A stretch of 15,683 nt of DNA. Source: Elusimicrobiota bacterium (GTDB lineage Bacteria; CG03; SLGR01; PWQF01). The first letter of the stretch is position 1, and each line of letters opens with the position of its first letter. Both the position numbers and the translations under genes were made by a program. Below the pieces are notes generated by a model. The model did no database searches and was not told the origin of the DNA. It saw only the letters and a program-made list of their open reading frames with translations. Below, piece after piece: positions 7,708 to 13,548 of the stretch. The DNA is taken from assembly GCA_003558145.1 (NCBI GenBank), contig PWMP01000046.1, positions 1 through 15,683 of the forward strand, read 5' to 3'.

Positions 7708-9715
7708 CGGAACTTTTATAAAAACAGCAATTATATTTATGCTGATTGCCGCATATCCTTTTAATTCAGTCGTTTTTGCCGAAGTCTCTCCTGACGCGGA
7801 TGTGGAAACATTTGAAGAAGAATGGGATGTCCAGATAACAGCCGATGAAATAGAATATGCTCGTGAAGATGAAATAATAAATGCCCGAGGCAACGTTATA
7901 ATAATCTACAGAGATATGGTTATGACGGCTGACAGAATGTCTTATTCCAGAGATAAAGCCATGGTAGAAGCTTACGGCAATATTTTTTTTGAAAGAGATT
8001 TCTTCTTTGTCTGGAGTTCAAGTATGATATATAATATTGAGACTTCAACCGGGCGTGTATTTGCAGCCAGAGTAGTGTCAAAGGAGATACTTGGAGAAGA
8101 AAATGAAATTTCAACTCCTCCTCTTATTATTGAAGACGAAAGCCTTGAACTTCGCGGAGACGATGAATTTTTTATTCCCCGCGGCAAAATAACAACCTGC
8201 GATGATGATACTCCTCACTATTATTTCAAGGGCAGCAGTATATACGTGAAACTTGAAGACAGATTTAGCCTTCGAAACGCTCTGTTTGTAATAAGGGGCG
8301 TACCGGTTTTTTATTATCCCTATTACTGGAGAAATCTTGGCGAACAAAAACTGATATGGCACCTGGATATAGGTTCAAGCAAAATAAAGGGAACTTTTGT
8401 AAGAGCGGGCGCCTCCTACCCGTTTACTGAAAATTCGCGCACAGGACTCGGATTAGAAATTATGCAGCGTGGCGGACCCGGCATTTATGCTTCCCATAAG
8501 TATACAACTGAGAGCGGCCGGACGGATTTTGACGTTTATTATCTTGCAGAAACACACAGCCGCCAGGGCCGCGTGCAGGCCGCGGGCCGTCAGAACCTTG
8601 ATGACAGGCTGACCCTGCGTTACCGCGGCAGATACTCTAGTGTACGTATGATAGAACAGGATTATTTCAGGGAAGAAAGGTATGGAGTTGATAGTCTTTA
8701 CTGGCTTGGAGGGCTTGACTATGCCGGAGCCGGATATGCCTTGTCTGCATATTTTGACAGAGAAGACAGGTGGGGGCTGGACCGGGAATCTTACAGGCTC
8801 TACCGGCAGACTCTGCCGGGTTTTAGCGGCCGCATTTATCCTTTTAATGCGGGGAGAAGAATCATAGTTCAAGGTTCTGCGAATTACAGGAGAAGTTACG
8901 ACAGAATAACTGATGCCCATTACTCTTATGTTAACTGGGACTCTAATTTAAGAAGAAATTTCAGGCTTAATATGGGAAGAGGTACTTATGCTTCTTTTTC
9001 GCCCGGAGCCGGGTATGACGGCAGTTATGCCAGGGAAGAAACGAAGCATTACGGTTCTGTTTTTACTGAAAACAGGTTTGTTTACAGGGGCTTTATTACA
9101 TTCGATACTAATTACAGGTACAGGGCCGAAATGGGATACTATGATGATCCCGGAACCAGCCTTCTGGGCTGGAGGCTTACGCTTCGGCCGTGGCGTCCTT
9201 TCAGAATGACCACAAGAAGTTCATATGATTTTATAGCGGATAAAAAACCGGTCGGAGATTTTATAAGCGAAGCCGAGTATATACGTGGATTAATGAGTAT
9301 TTATTTAAGAAACAGGTATGATTATTATGATCGTTACACAAAACAGTGGATAGGAGAACTTTCCCTTGGAGGATTTTCAAGGACAACCGTCCGTTATGAC
9401 AGACCGGATCACGCCGCTGACCCGAAAGTCCTGGATGTAGATCAGCAGCTGAGGTTCAATATGGGGCCTTTTGATTTGATTCCCGCTTTAAGGTTTAAAA
9501 CAAAGGATTATTATAACTTTGATGAATTCACCGAACAGCGGCTTGATATTTTATGGGATATGCATTGCTGGGAGTCCCGTATACGGTTCAGGCAGAGGGG
9601 AGATGAAAGCGAAGTATGGCTTCTGTTTAATATAAAAGTATTCGGTGAAAACAGAATAGGACTTTACGGCAACTTTGCCCCGGACATAATGGATTTAAGA
9701 TATCATAATGAATAA
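7700..9715 (+). CDS. lptD: LptD/OstA-like outer-membrane LPS assembly protein
   Basis: Predicted beta-barrel that inserts LPS into the outer leaflet of the outer membrane. Starting at ATG 7700 (8-base overlap with folC) gives 671 residues with a signal peptide of about 27 residues ending VVFA; a TTG at 7679 would add seven residues before it and is less likely. Residues about 45-125 form an OstA/LptA-like beta-jellyroll (ITADEIEY, ARGNVIIIYRDM, AYGNIFFERD). Next come ITTCDDD and the LptD signature VIRGVPVFYYPYYWRNLG (about 197-214), and then an aromatic- and arginine-rich barrel to the end. It is shorter than E. coli LptD (784). The mature protein has just two cysteines, Cys167 and Cys623, at positions resembling Cys173 and Cys724/725 of E. 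coli, so a single interdomain disulfide is plausible. Confidence 0.88.
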   Translation: MNNGTFIKTAIIFMLIAAYPFNSVVFAEVSPDADVETFEEEWDVQITADEIEYAREDEIINARGNVIIIYRDMVMTADRMSYSRDKAMVEAYGNIFFERDFFFVWSSSMIYNIETSTGRVFAARVVSKEILGEENEISTPPLIIEDESLELRGDDEFFIPRGKITTCDDDTPHYYFKGSSIYVKLEDRFSLRNALFVIRGVPVFYYPYYWRNLGEQKLIWHLDIGSSKIKGTFVRAGASYPFTENSRTGLGLEIMQRGGPGIYASHKYTTESGRTDFDVYYLAETHSRQGRVQAAGRQNLDDRLTLRYRGRYSSVRMIEQDYFREERYGVDSLYWLGGLDYAGAGYALSAYFDREDRWGLDRESYRLYRQTLPGFSGRIYPFNAGRRIIVQGSANYRRSYDRITDAHYSYVNWDSNLRRNFRLNMGRGTYASFSPGAGYDGSYAREETKHYGSVFTENRFVYRGFITFDTNYRYRAEMGYYDDPGTSLLGWRLTLRPWRPFRMTTRSSYDFIADKKPVGDFISEAEYIRGLMSIYLRNRYDYYDRYTKQWIGELSLGGFSRTTVRYDRPDHAADPKVLDVDQQLRFNMGPFDLIPALRFKTKDYYNFDEFTEQRLDILWDMHCWESRIRFRQRGDESEVWLLFNIKVFGENRIGLYGNFAPDIMDLRYHNE

Positions 9716-9718
9716 TAA

Positions 9719-9742
9719 CTTTGACATTATTAATTTTCAAAG
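9719..9742. promoter_or_regulatory. Inverted repeat over the crp-family promoter
   Basis: CTTTGA and TCAAAG form 6-bp arms with a 12-base spacer, overlapping the -35 box and most of the spacer of the promoter at 9721-9749. The inner TTGA/TCAA halves resemble Crp/Fnr half-sites, but the spacing is wider than the FNR-type TTGAT-N4-ATCAA. It could be an autoregulatory operator; chance is not excluded because the sequence is AT-rich. Confidence 0.3.
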
Positions 9743-9749
9743 ATAAAAT
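9721..9749 (+). promoter_or_regulatory. Sigma-70-type promoter of the Crp/Fnr gene, leaderless
   Basis: TTGACA (9721-9726), 17-base spacer, TAAAAT (9744-9749), one mismatch from consensus. The start of transcription expected about 7 bases after the -10 falls on the A of the ATG at 9756. No Shine-Dalgarno precedes that ATG, so the message should start at the start codon. Confidence 0.72.
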
Positions 9750-9755
9750 GATCCT

Positions 9756-10448
9756 ATGAGTATTATAGAAATTCTGGAAAAGATTCCACTTTTTTCCGAA
9801 ATGGATAAATCGGATCTCCAGAAGATAAAAGAGGTCCTGAAAGAAAAAAGATATTCCAGGGACGAATCTATTTTTTTTGAAACCGACACTGGAGATATAT
9901 TCTATGTAGTATATGAGGGCAGGGTTAAAATTTATAATGTGTCACGCCAGGGTCAGGTAAAAATACTCGATTTTCTCGGGAAGGGAGATTTTTTCGGGGA
10001 GATGGCACTTATAGATGAAATTCCCCGCTCTGCAAACGCTCTGGCTGTCGAGGATACGCTTCTTTTAACCATAAGTCATGCAGAGTTTCAGCAGTTTTTG
10101 CGCAAGCATCCTGATATCCTTTTTAAAATGACAAAAACCCTGTGCCGTCGCCTGAGGAAAGCCGACCTGGAAATAGAGTTGATGACCTTCGGAGACGTAA
10201 AAAGCCGCCTTGTATCTTGCCTTCTTAATATAATTAAAAAATACGGTATACGAAAAGGCAGTGTTAATATAATACCGGCCATATTTACTCACAAGGATTT
10301 AAGCGAGATAGTGGGAACTTCAAGAGAGGTTGTTTCAAGGATACTTACACAACTGAAAAAAGACAAACTAATTAAAATGGGAGAAGGAAAAGAAATAGTA
10401 ATACTCTCCTCCGCTGCTCTTGAAAAACTTCTTAAAGAATCCCATTAG
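9756..10448 (+). CDS. Crp/Fnr-family transcription regulator
   Basis: A 230-residue DNA-binding regulator. An N-terminal cyclic-nucleotide-binding beta-barrel covers about residues 10-115, with the phosphate-cassette-like GEMALIDEIPRSA (81-93) that keeps Arg-Ser. A dimerisation helix covers about 116-145, and a C-terminal winged helix has FTHKDLSEIVGTSREVVSRILTQL in two pieces (177-200) as recognition helix. There is no N-terminal cysteine cluster, so it is not an Fe-S FNR. Retention of Arg-Ser allows cAMP or c-di-nucleotide binding, but the ligand cannot be told. It starts a new transcription unit directly under its own promoter, with an inverted repeat that could be its own operator. Likely targets include the genes behind it; that is inference. 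Confidence 0.93.
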   Translation: MSIIEILEKIPLFSEMDKSDLQKIKEVLKEKRYSRDESIFFETDTGDIFYVVYEGRVKIYNVSRQGQVKILDFLGKGDFFGEMALIDEIPRSANALAVEDTLLLTISHAEFQQFLRKHPDILFKMTKTLCRRLRKADLEIELMTFGDVKSRLVSCLLNIIKKYGIRKGSVNIIPAIFTHKDLSEIVGTSREVVSRILTQLKKDKLIKMGEGKEIVILSSAALEKLLKESH

Positions 10449-10459
10449 AATATATTGTC

Positions 10460-10780
10460 GTGCGGGACATAAAGGCTGATAAACTTTACGCGGCAGTTAA
10501 AAGCATCCCGAAAGGAAAAGTTTCTACATATATTGAAGCTGCCAGGGCGGCAGGAATTCAAAGCCCCCGTTATGCGGGCACGCTGCTTTCACGTAACCCT
10601 TATATAGGAAAAATCCCCTGCCACAGAATAGTCAGAAGCGACGGACGTGCCGGCGGATATTCCGGCCCGGCCGGCCAAAAAGGGAAGATAGATATACTGT
10701 GTTCAGAAGGAATAGAATTTGAAGGGGACTTAATAAAAAATTTCAATAAAAAGTTCGTTTCCTTAACAAAAACCCTATGA
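10460..10780 (+). CDS. Minimal MGMT-family protein (O6-alkylguanine DNA alkyltransferase domain)
   Basis: A 106-residue protein consisting almost only of the DNA-binding/active-site domain of methylated-DNA-cysteine methyltransferases. Seen: GKVSTYIEAARAAG (the helix-turn-helix region, 19-32), the arginine finger Arg37 in SPRYAGTLLSRNP, the Asn hinge in NP (46-47), active-site PCHRIV with Cys54, GGYSG (65-69) and a final SEGIEF. Because Cys54 is present it is not an alkyltransferase-like (ATL) protein, in which this residue is normally Trp. The N-terminal domain of full-length Ogt/MGMT is absent. GTG 10460 is 11 bases after the regulator's stop and has no clear Shine-Dalgarno. Probable role is direct repair of O6-alkylguanine. 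Confidence 0.85.
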   Translation: MRDIKADKLYAAVKSIPKGKVSTYIEAARAAGIQSPRYAGTLLSRNPYIGKIPCHRIVRSDGRAGGYSGPAGQKGKIDILCSEGIEFEGDLIKNFNKKFVSLTKTL

Positions 10781-11058
10781 AAGAAACAAAAAAAGTAATA
10801 CATGACCGGGATCAGGAGAGGTTTTATATCAAAACCTCCTGCGGAGAGGCTGCTATGAATTATACCGTTAAAAAAGGAGTTATGGAGATTTACCATACTG
10901 TTGTTCCCGTAAATTTGAGAGGCCGGGGTATTGCATTCATGCTGGCAGAAAAAGCAGCCCTGACAGCCCGAAAAGAGGGATTGAGAATTAAGCCTGTATG
11001 CAGTTTTATGGCGGTTTTTCTTAAAAAAAGCACTAAATACTCGCAACTCAAAAAATGA
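10777..11058 (+). CDS. Small GNAT-like N-acetyltransferase (Acetyltransf_CG / YidJ-NATD1 type)
   Basis: A 93-residue protein of the short GNAT branch. It shows MNYTVKKGVMEIYHTVVP (27-44), the acetyl-CoA pyrophosphate loop NLRGRGIAFML (46-56), a helix with ARKEGL, and KPVCSFMAVFL (72-82), the branch's hallmark strand after the helix. The typical ending with a HPEY-like motif is replaced by KSTKYSQL. The substrate is unknown in the family at large. ATGA overlaps couple it to the MGMT-like gene upstream and the DUF368 gene downstream. Confidence 0.83.
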   Translation: MKETKKVIHDRDQERFYIKTSCGEAAMNYTVKKGVMEIYHTVVPVNLRGRGIAFMLAEKAALTARKEGLRIKPVCSFMAVFLKKSTKYSQLKK

Positions 11059-11972
11059 TACGTAACTTTGCAAAGGGTATTCTTATCGGAATAGCAAATA
11101 TAATTCCGGGTGTCAGCGGAGGGACATTTGCCCTTATCCTGGGGATATATACGCGTCTTATTGATTCATTAAGCGGGCTGAGTTTTAATATATTTTCCCT
11201 TTCAAAATTTAGAAAAGAGTTTAAACGGATTGACGGGGCTTTTTTGCTTCAGGTCTTAGCTGGCGGTGTTGCGGGGATAGCTCTTCTTGCCCGCCTGATG
11301 GACTATCTTCTCAGGTTTCATCCGGCGCCTACTCTTTCATTTTTTGCCGGGCTTATATTAATGTCGGTATCCATTCCTTATAATATGATAGAAAATAAAA
11401 AATTAAAAAATATCATATATATTCTGCCAGGGTTTTTACTTGTTGCTGCAGTTTACAGGTTCTGGTCGGTGGAACCCTCTTCGCATATATCTGTTCTTAT
11501 GGTATTTGTAAGCGCAGTTTTAGGCATATCGGCAATGGTTCTTCCCGGCCTCAGCGGTTCATTTATTTTGCTTATTCTCGGAGTTTATGAGCCGGTTGTA
11601 GGTCATGTTAAAGATTTTTTCAGTTTTCCCCCCTCATTAAGCTCCTTTAAGATTCTTTTAATTTTCGGACTGGGCTGCCTTGCGGGCCTGAGTGTATTTG
11701 TGAGAGTAATGAAATATCTTCTTCATAAAAAGAGAGACAAAACTCTTTCCTTTCTGGTCGGGCTTGTAACCGGCTCTCTTATTGTTTTGTGGCCTTTTAA
11801 AGATTATCCACCACCGGTTTTTGCTGATAAATCGGCGGATATAGCAATAATAACAGCAAGGAATATATTCCCTGTAGATCCTGGCCTTGTATTTTTTTGC
11901 CTGATATTTTTTCTCGCCGGGGCGGCAGCCGGCACAGGTGTTAAAATACTTGAAAAAGCTAAAAATACTTGA
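11055..11972 (+). CDS. DUF368/PopT-family membrane protein, putative polyprenyl-phosphate transporter
   Basis: A 305-residue polytopic inner-membrane protein with about eight hydrophobic segments. It has the two repeated signature loops of DUF368: NIIPGVSGGTFALILGIY (15-32) and MVLPGLSGSFILLILGVYE (161-179), which suggests an internal duplication. Family members (PopT) have been linked to recycling of undecaprenyl phosphate across the cytoplasmic membrane for envelope synthesis; whether this one does so is inferred from the family. ATG 11055 overlaps the stop of the GNAT-like gene. TGA at 11970-11972 is followed by a new -10 box, so the unit probably ends about here, although no terminator hairpin is seen. 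Confidence 0.9.
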   Translation: MIRNFAKGILIGIANIIPGVSGGTFALILGIYTRLIDSLSGLSFNIFSLSKFRKEFKRIDGAFLLQVLAGGVAGIALLARLMDYLLRFHPAPTLSFFAGLILMSVSIPYNMIENKKLKNIIYILPGFLLVAAVYRFWSVEPSSHISVLMVFVSAVLGISAMVLPGLSGSFILLILGVYEPVVGHVKDFFSFPPSLSSFKILLIFGLGCLAGLSVFVRVMKYLLHKKRDKTLSFLVGLVTGSLIVLWPFKDYPPPVFADKSADIAIITARNIFPVDPGLVFFCLIFFLAGAAAGTGVKILEKAKNT

Positions 11973-11988
11973 TATAGTCCGAAAACAA

Positions 11989-11994
11989 TATAAT
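11989..11994 (+). promoter_or_regulatory. -10 box for the nfu-tatA unit
   Basis: A perfect TATAAT lies 38 bases before the nfu ATG. A TTGATA at 11969-11974 is only 14 bases upstream, too close for a normal -35; at normal spacing the -35 match is poor. The predicted leader is about 30 bases and contains the Shine-Dalgarno AGAAAGGAT, so this promoter differs from the leaderless type at 9721 and 12568. Confidence 0.5.
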
Positions 11995-12031
11995 AAGAAA
12001 ATTGTTGCTGTAATGAGAAAGGATATTAATT

Positions 12032-12259
12032 ATGATAGATGAAAAGAAAATAACTAAGGTAATAGAAGAAGTGAGGCCGTCGCTTCAGGCTGACGGCGGA
12101 GATATAGAATTTGTTGAAGTGGACCAGAGCGGAGTGGTTAAAGTCCGATTGAAAGGTGCCTGCTCGGGATGTCCTATGTCTCAGATGACGCTTAAAAACG
12201 GAGTAGAACGTTTGTTAAAGGAAAGAATACCGGAGGTTAAATCCGTAGAGTCGGTATGA
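12032..12259 (+). CDS. NifU C-terminal domain (NFU-type) Fe-S cluster protein
   Basis: A 75-residue single-domain NFU protein that carries or transfers an Fe-S cluster through the CxxC motif Cys44-Cys47 in GACSGCPMSQMTL. The family pattern IEEVRPSLQADGGDIEFVEV (11-30 region) and the final helix NGVERLLKERIPEV with the VKSVESV strand are all present. It lacks the IscU-like and ferredoxin domains of full NifU. The start is ATG 12032 with AGAAAGGAT upstream. It is followed after one base by tatA; the link to Tat export could reflect folded Fe-S cargo, which is speculative. Confidence 0.93.
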   Translation: MIDEKKITKVIEEVRPSLQADGGDIEFVEVDQSGVVKVRLKGACSGCPMSQMTLKNGVERLLKERIPEVKSVESV

Positions 12260-12260
12260 A

Positions 12261-12428
12261 ATGCCTGGAGTAAATGAGCTTGTAATAATATTTCTCATTA
12301 TATTCCTCTTGTTCGGGGCTAAACAGATGCCTAAAATAGCCCGGGCTTTTGGAAAAGCCAGGAAAGAATTTGAAAATCCTTCCAAGGATAAAGATGAGGA
12401 AGAGAAACCCGGCGGGAACAGCATCTAA
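12261..12428 (+). CDS. tatA: Sec-independent translocase subunit TatA
   Basis: A 55-residue protein. It has Glu6 just before a single transmembrane helix (LVIIFLIIFLLF, 7-18), the Phe-Gly hinge (18-19), the amphipathic helix AKQMPKIARAFGKARKEF (20-37) and a short charged acidic tail. This is the classic TatA/TatE layout; TatB is usually longer. TatA oligomers form the export path for folded proteins once TatC binds a twin-arginine signal. ATG 12261 comes one base after the nfu stop and has no clear Shine-Dalgarno, so coupling is likely. The neighbouring tatC is broken, so export would need another tatC elsewhere in the genome. Confidence 0.92.
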   Translation: MPGVNELVIIFLIIFLLFGAKQMPKIARAFGKARKEFENPSKDKDEEEKPGGNSI

Positions 12429-12431
12429 GGT

Positions 12432-12571
12432 TTGGATATAAGCCGTCCGTTTACCGAGCATCTTGAAGAGCTTCGCCGGAAAGTGCTTTACTTTTGCTGA
12501 ATGAACTTGGACTGCTTGTTTGCAGTCGTGGAAAGAAAGGGATAAAAAAAGCCGTTAGGGAGGCGGCTTGA
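12432..12571 (+). pseudogene. tatC: tatC remnant: both ends kept, centre deleted
   Basis: Frame 12432-12500 (TTG start) reads DISRPFTEHLEELRRKV and then stops after LYFC; EHLEELRRK is the signature N-terminus of TatC. In another frame, codons from about 12485 to TGA 12569-12571 read LLLLNELGLLVCSRGKKG and then a basic/amphipathic tail. This resembles the TatC C-terminus (last transmembrane helix with LLYELG, then basic residues). TatC is normally about 240 residues, so about 0.6 kb is missing and the two parts are out of frame near 12485. It directly follows tatA, as an intact tatC would. The 5' match is strong, the 3' match moderate. It could be a real deletion or an assembly error. Confidence 0.72.
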
Positions 12572-12595
12572 CAATAATTATTTTTTTAATAGAAT
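12568..12595 (+). promoter_or_regulatory. Sigma-70-type promoter of rpsP, leaderless or nearly so
   Basis: TTGACA (12568-12573), 16-base spacer with a T7 run, TAGAAT (12590-12595). The expected start point, about 12601-12603, is 1-3 bases before the rpsP ATG at 12604, and no Shine-Dalgarno precedes that ATG. The -35 box overlaps the stop codon of the tatC remnant. Confidence 0.65.
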
Positions 12596-12603
12596 AACAC
12601 AAA

Positions 12604-13179
12604 ATGACTGTAAAAATAAGATTAAAAAAAGCGGGAAGAAAAAAAGATCCCCATTATAAGGTTGTAGCCGTTGATTCCAGAAAGAAGCGCGACGGCCGCG
12701 TATTGGATTATCTTGGGCATTATCATCCTCAGGATAGGTTTCCAAATATTGTGATTGATTTGGAAAGGTATGAATATTTTATAAAAACCGGTGCCCAGGT
12801 TACTGATACAGTCCGTACTTTAATAAACAAACTGCGCCGCGATTACGTTGAGCCTGAAGAGGAAAAACCTAAAAAGCCGCCGGTAAAGGACACAGCGGAA
12901 GATTCTGCAGATAAAGATACGCCGCCCTCCGGCGAAACTGCAGAAGATAAAAACCAGGATGAAGAAAAAGAGCAGGCATCAGCAGAAAAAAGCCCGGTTG
13001 ATGAAAAACCTGCTGAAGAAAAAGAATCAGTCGAAGCTTCAGCTGGTGTTAATGAAGATATAAAAAAACCAGATTCCGAAGATAATCAGGAAACAGCTGA
13101 AAGTGAAGAAAAAGAAAAAATACAAGAAAAAACTTCGGAAGAAGAAAGTAGCGAAAATAAAGAAAAGGAAGAAAAATAA
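12604..13179 (+). CDS. rpsP: 30S ribosomal protein S16 with a long charged C-terminal tail
   Basis: Residues 1-82 are a standard S16 core (VKIRLKKAGRKKDPHYKVVA, then SRKKRDGR, LDYLGHYHP, and a final GAQVTDTVRTLINKL). S16 binds 16S rRNA early in 30S assembly. Residues 83-191 are an extra, low-complexity tail made mainly of Glu, Lys, Asp, Ser, Pro and Ala, certainly disordered, with no transmembrane or domain-like segment. Typical S16 proteins have 80-100 residues; longer tails are known in some groups such as Bacteroidetes. The start at ATG 12604 follows the promoter by only a few bases. First gene of the cluster, 39 bases before khpA. Confidence 0.96.
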   Translation: MTVKIRLKKAGRKKDPHYKVVAVDSRKKRDGRVLDYLGHYHPQDRFPNIVIDLERYEYFIKTGAQVTDTVRTLINKLRRDYVEPEEEKPKKPPVKDTAEDSADKDTPPSGETAEDKNQDEEKEQASAEKSPVDEKPAEEKESVEASAGVNEDIKKPDSEDNQETAESEEKEKIQEKTSEEESSENKEKEEK

Positions 13180-13209
13180 GTTCGCACGGGACATCCAACA
13201 CGGCAAAAA

Positions 13210-13214
13210 GGAGG
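13210..13214 (+). promoter_or_regulatory. Strong ribosome binding site of khpA
   Basis: GGAGG after an A5 tract, 4 bases before ATG 13219. It contrasts with the absence of any Shine-Dalgarno before rpsP and trmD. Confidence 0.8.
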
Positions 13215-13218
13215 ACAA

Positions 13219-13461
13219 ATGAAAGACGTAGTAATCGAAATTGTAAAAAGGCTGGTTGACAATCCGGATGACGTTGATGCTAAAGAGGTGGAAGGCGAAC
13301 AGACCACAATAATTGAAATTACCACAAATCCCGAAGATATAGGTAAGGTTATAGGAAAAAAGGGAAGAACAATAAAAGCTCTCAGGACAATCGTAAACGC
13401 CGCAGCGGTAAAAGACGATAAAAGAGTAACTGTTGAAATAGTAGAACCTGACAGAAGTTAA
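13219..13461 (+). CDS. khpA: KH-domain RNA-binding protein KhpA (YlqC family)
   Basis: An 80-residue single KH domain. The signature GxxG loop is IGKKGRTIKALR (44-55), preceded by EITTNPEDIGKVIG and followed by the VTVEIVEP strand. KhpA binds RNA, often with KhpB, and affects cell division and envelope genes in several Gram-positive bacteria; its role here is not known. Its position right after rpsP is the common one. In many genomes the next gene is rimM; here a terminator follows at once. Confidence 0.94.
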   Translation: MKDVVIEIVKRLVDNPDDVDAKEVEGEQTTIIEITTNPEDIGKVIGKKGRTIKALRTIVNAAAVKDDKRVTVEIVEPDRS

Positions 13462-13480
13462 GGTTCTAAATAAAAAGAAA

Positions 13481-13531
13481 AACCCCTTACTCTTAAGCCT
13501 GACGCGGCGCCTGAAGAGTAAGGGGTTTTTT
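13481..13531 (+). terminator. Strong intrinsic terminator after khpA
   Basis: Perfect 14-bp arms AACCCCTTACTCTT (13481-13494) and AAGAGTAAGGGGTT (13514-13527), a 19-base loop, then a T-run of six to 13531. An A-rich stretch before the 5' arm would let it work on the other strand too. It ends the rpsP-khpA unit, or attenuates it, 17 bases before the trmD start. Confidence 0.93.
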
Positions 13532-13548
13532 GTTTAGATACCGCTGTT

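Noticed and set aside
9756..10448. Fe-S FNR-type oxygen sensor
   Set aside because: No N-terminal cysteine cluster; only Cys130 and Cys155 are present, inside helices.
10460..10780. Alkyltransferase-like (ATL) protein without activity
   Set aside because: The active-site Cys54 in PCHR is present; ATL proteins usually have Trp there.
12510..12527. Hairpin GACTGC-TTGTTT-GCAGTC as a terminator or attenuator
   Set aside because: No T-run follows, and it lies within the tatC 3' fragment; likely incidental.
12501..12545. Small ORF starting ATG 12501 after the tatC 5' fragment (14 residues)
   Set aside because: Too short, no ribosome binding site, and another frame of the same bases fits the TatC C-terminus.
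12542..12569. Minus-strand intrinsic terminator (AAGCCG stem, then T7 when read on the minus strand)
   Set aside because: No minus-strand gene is present to end here, and the bases are explained as the basic C-terminal codons of the tatC remnant.
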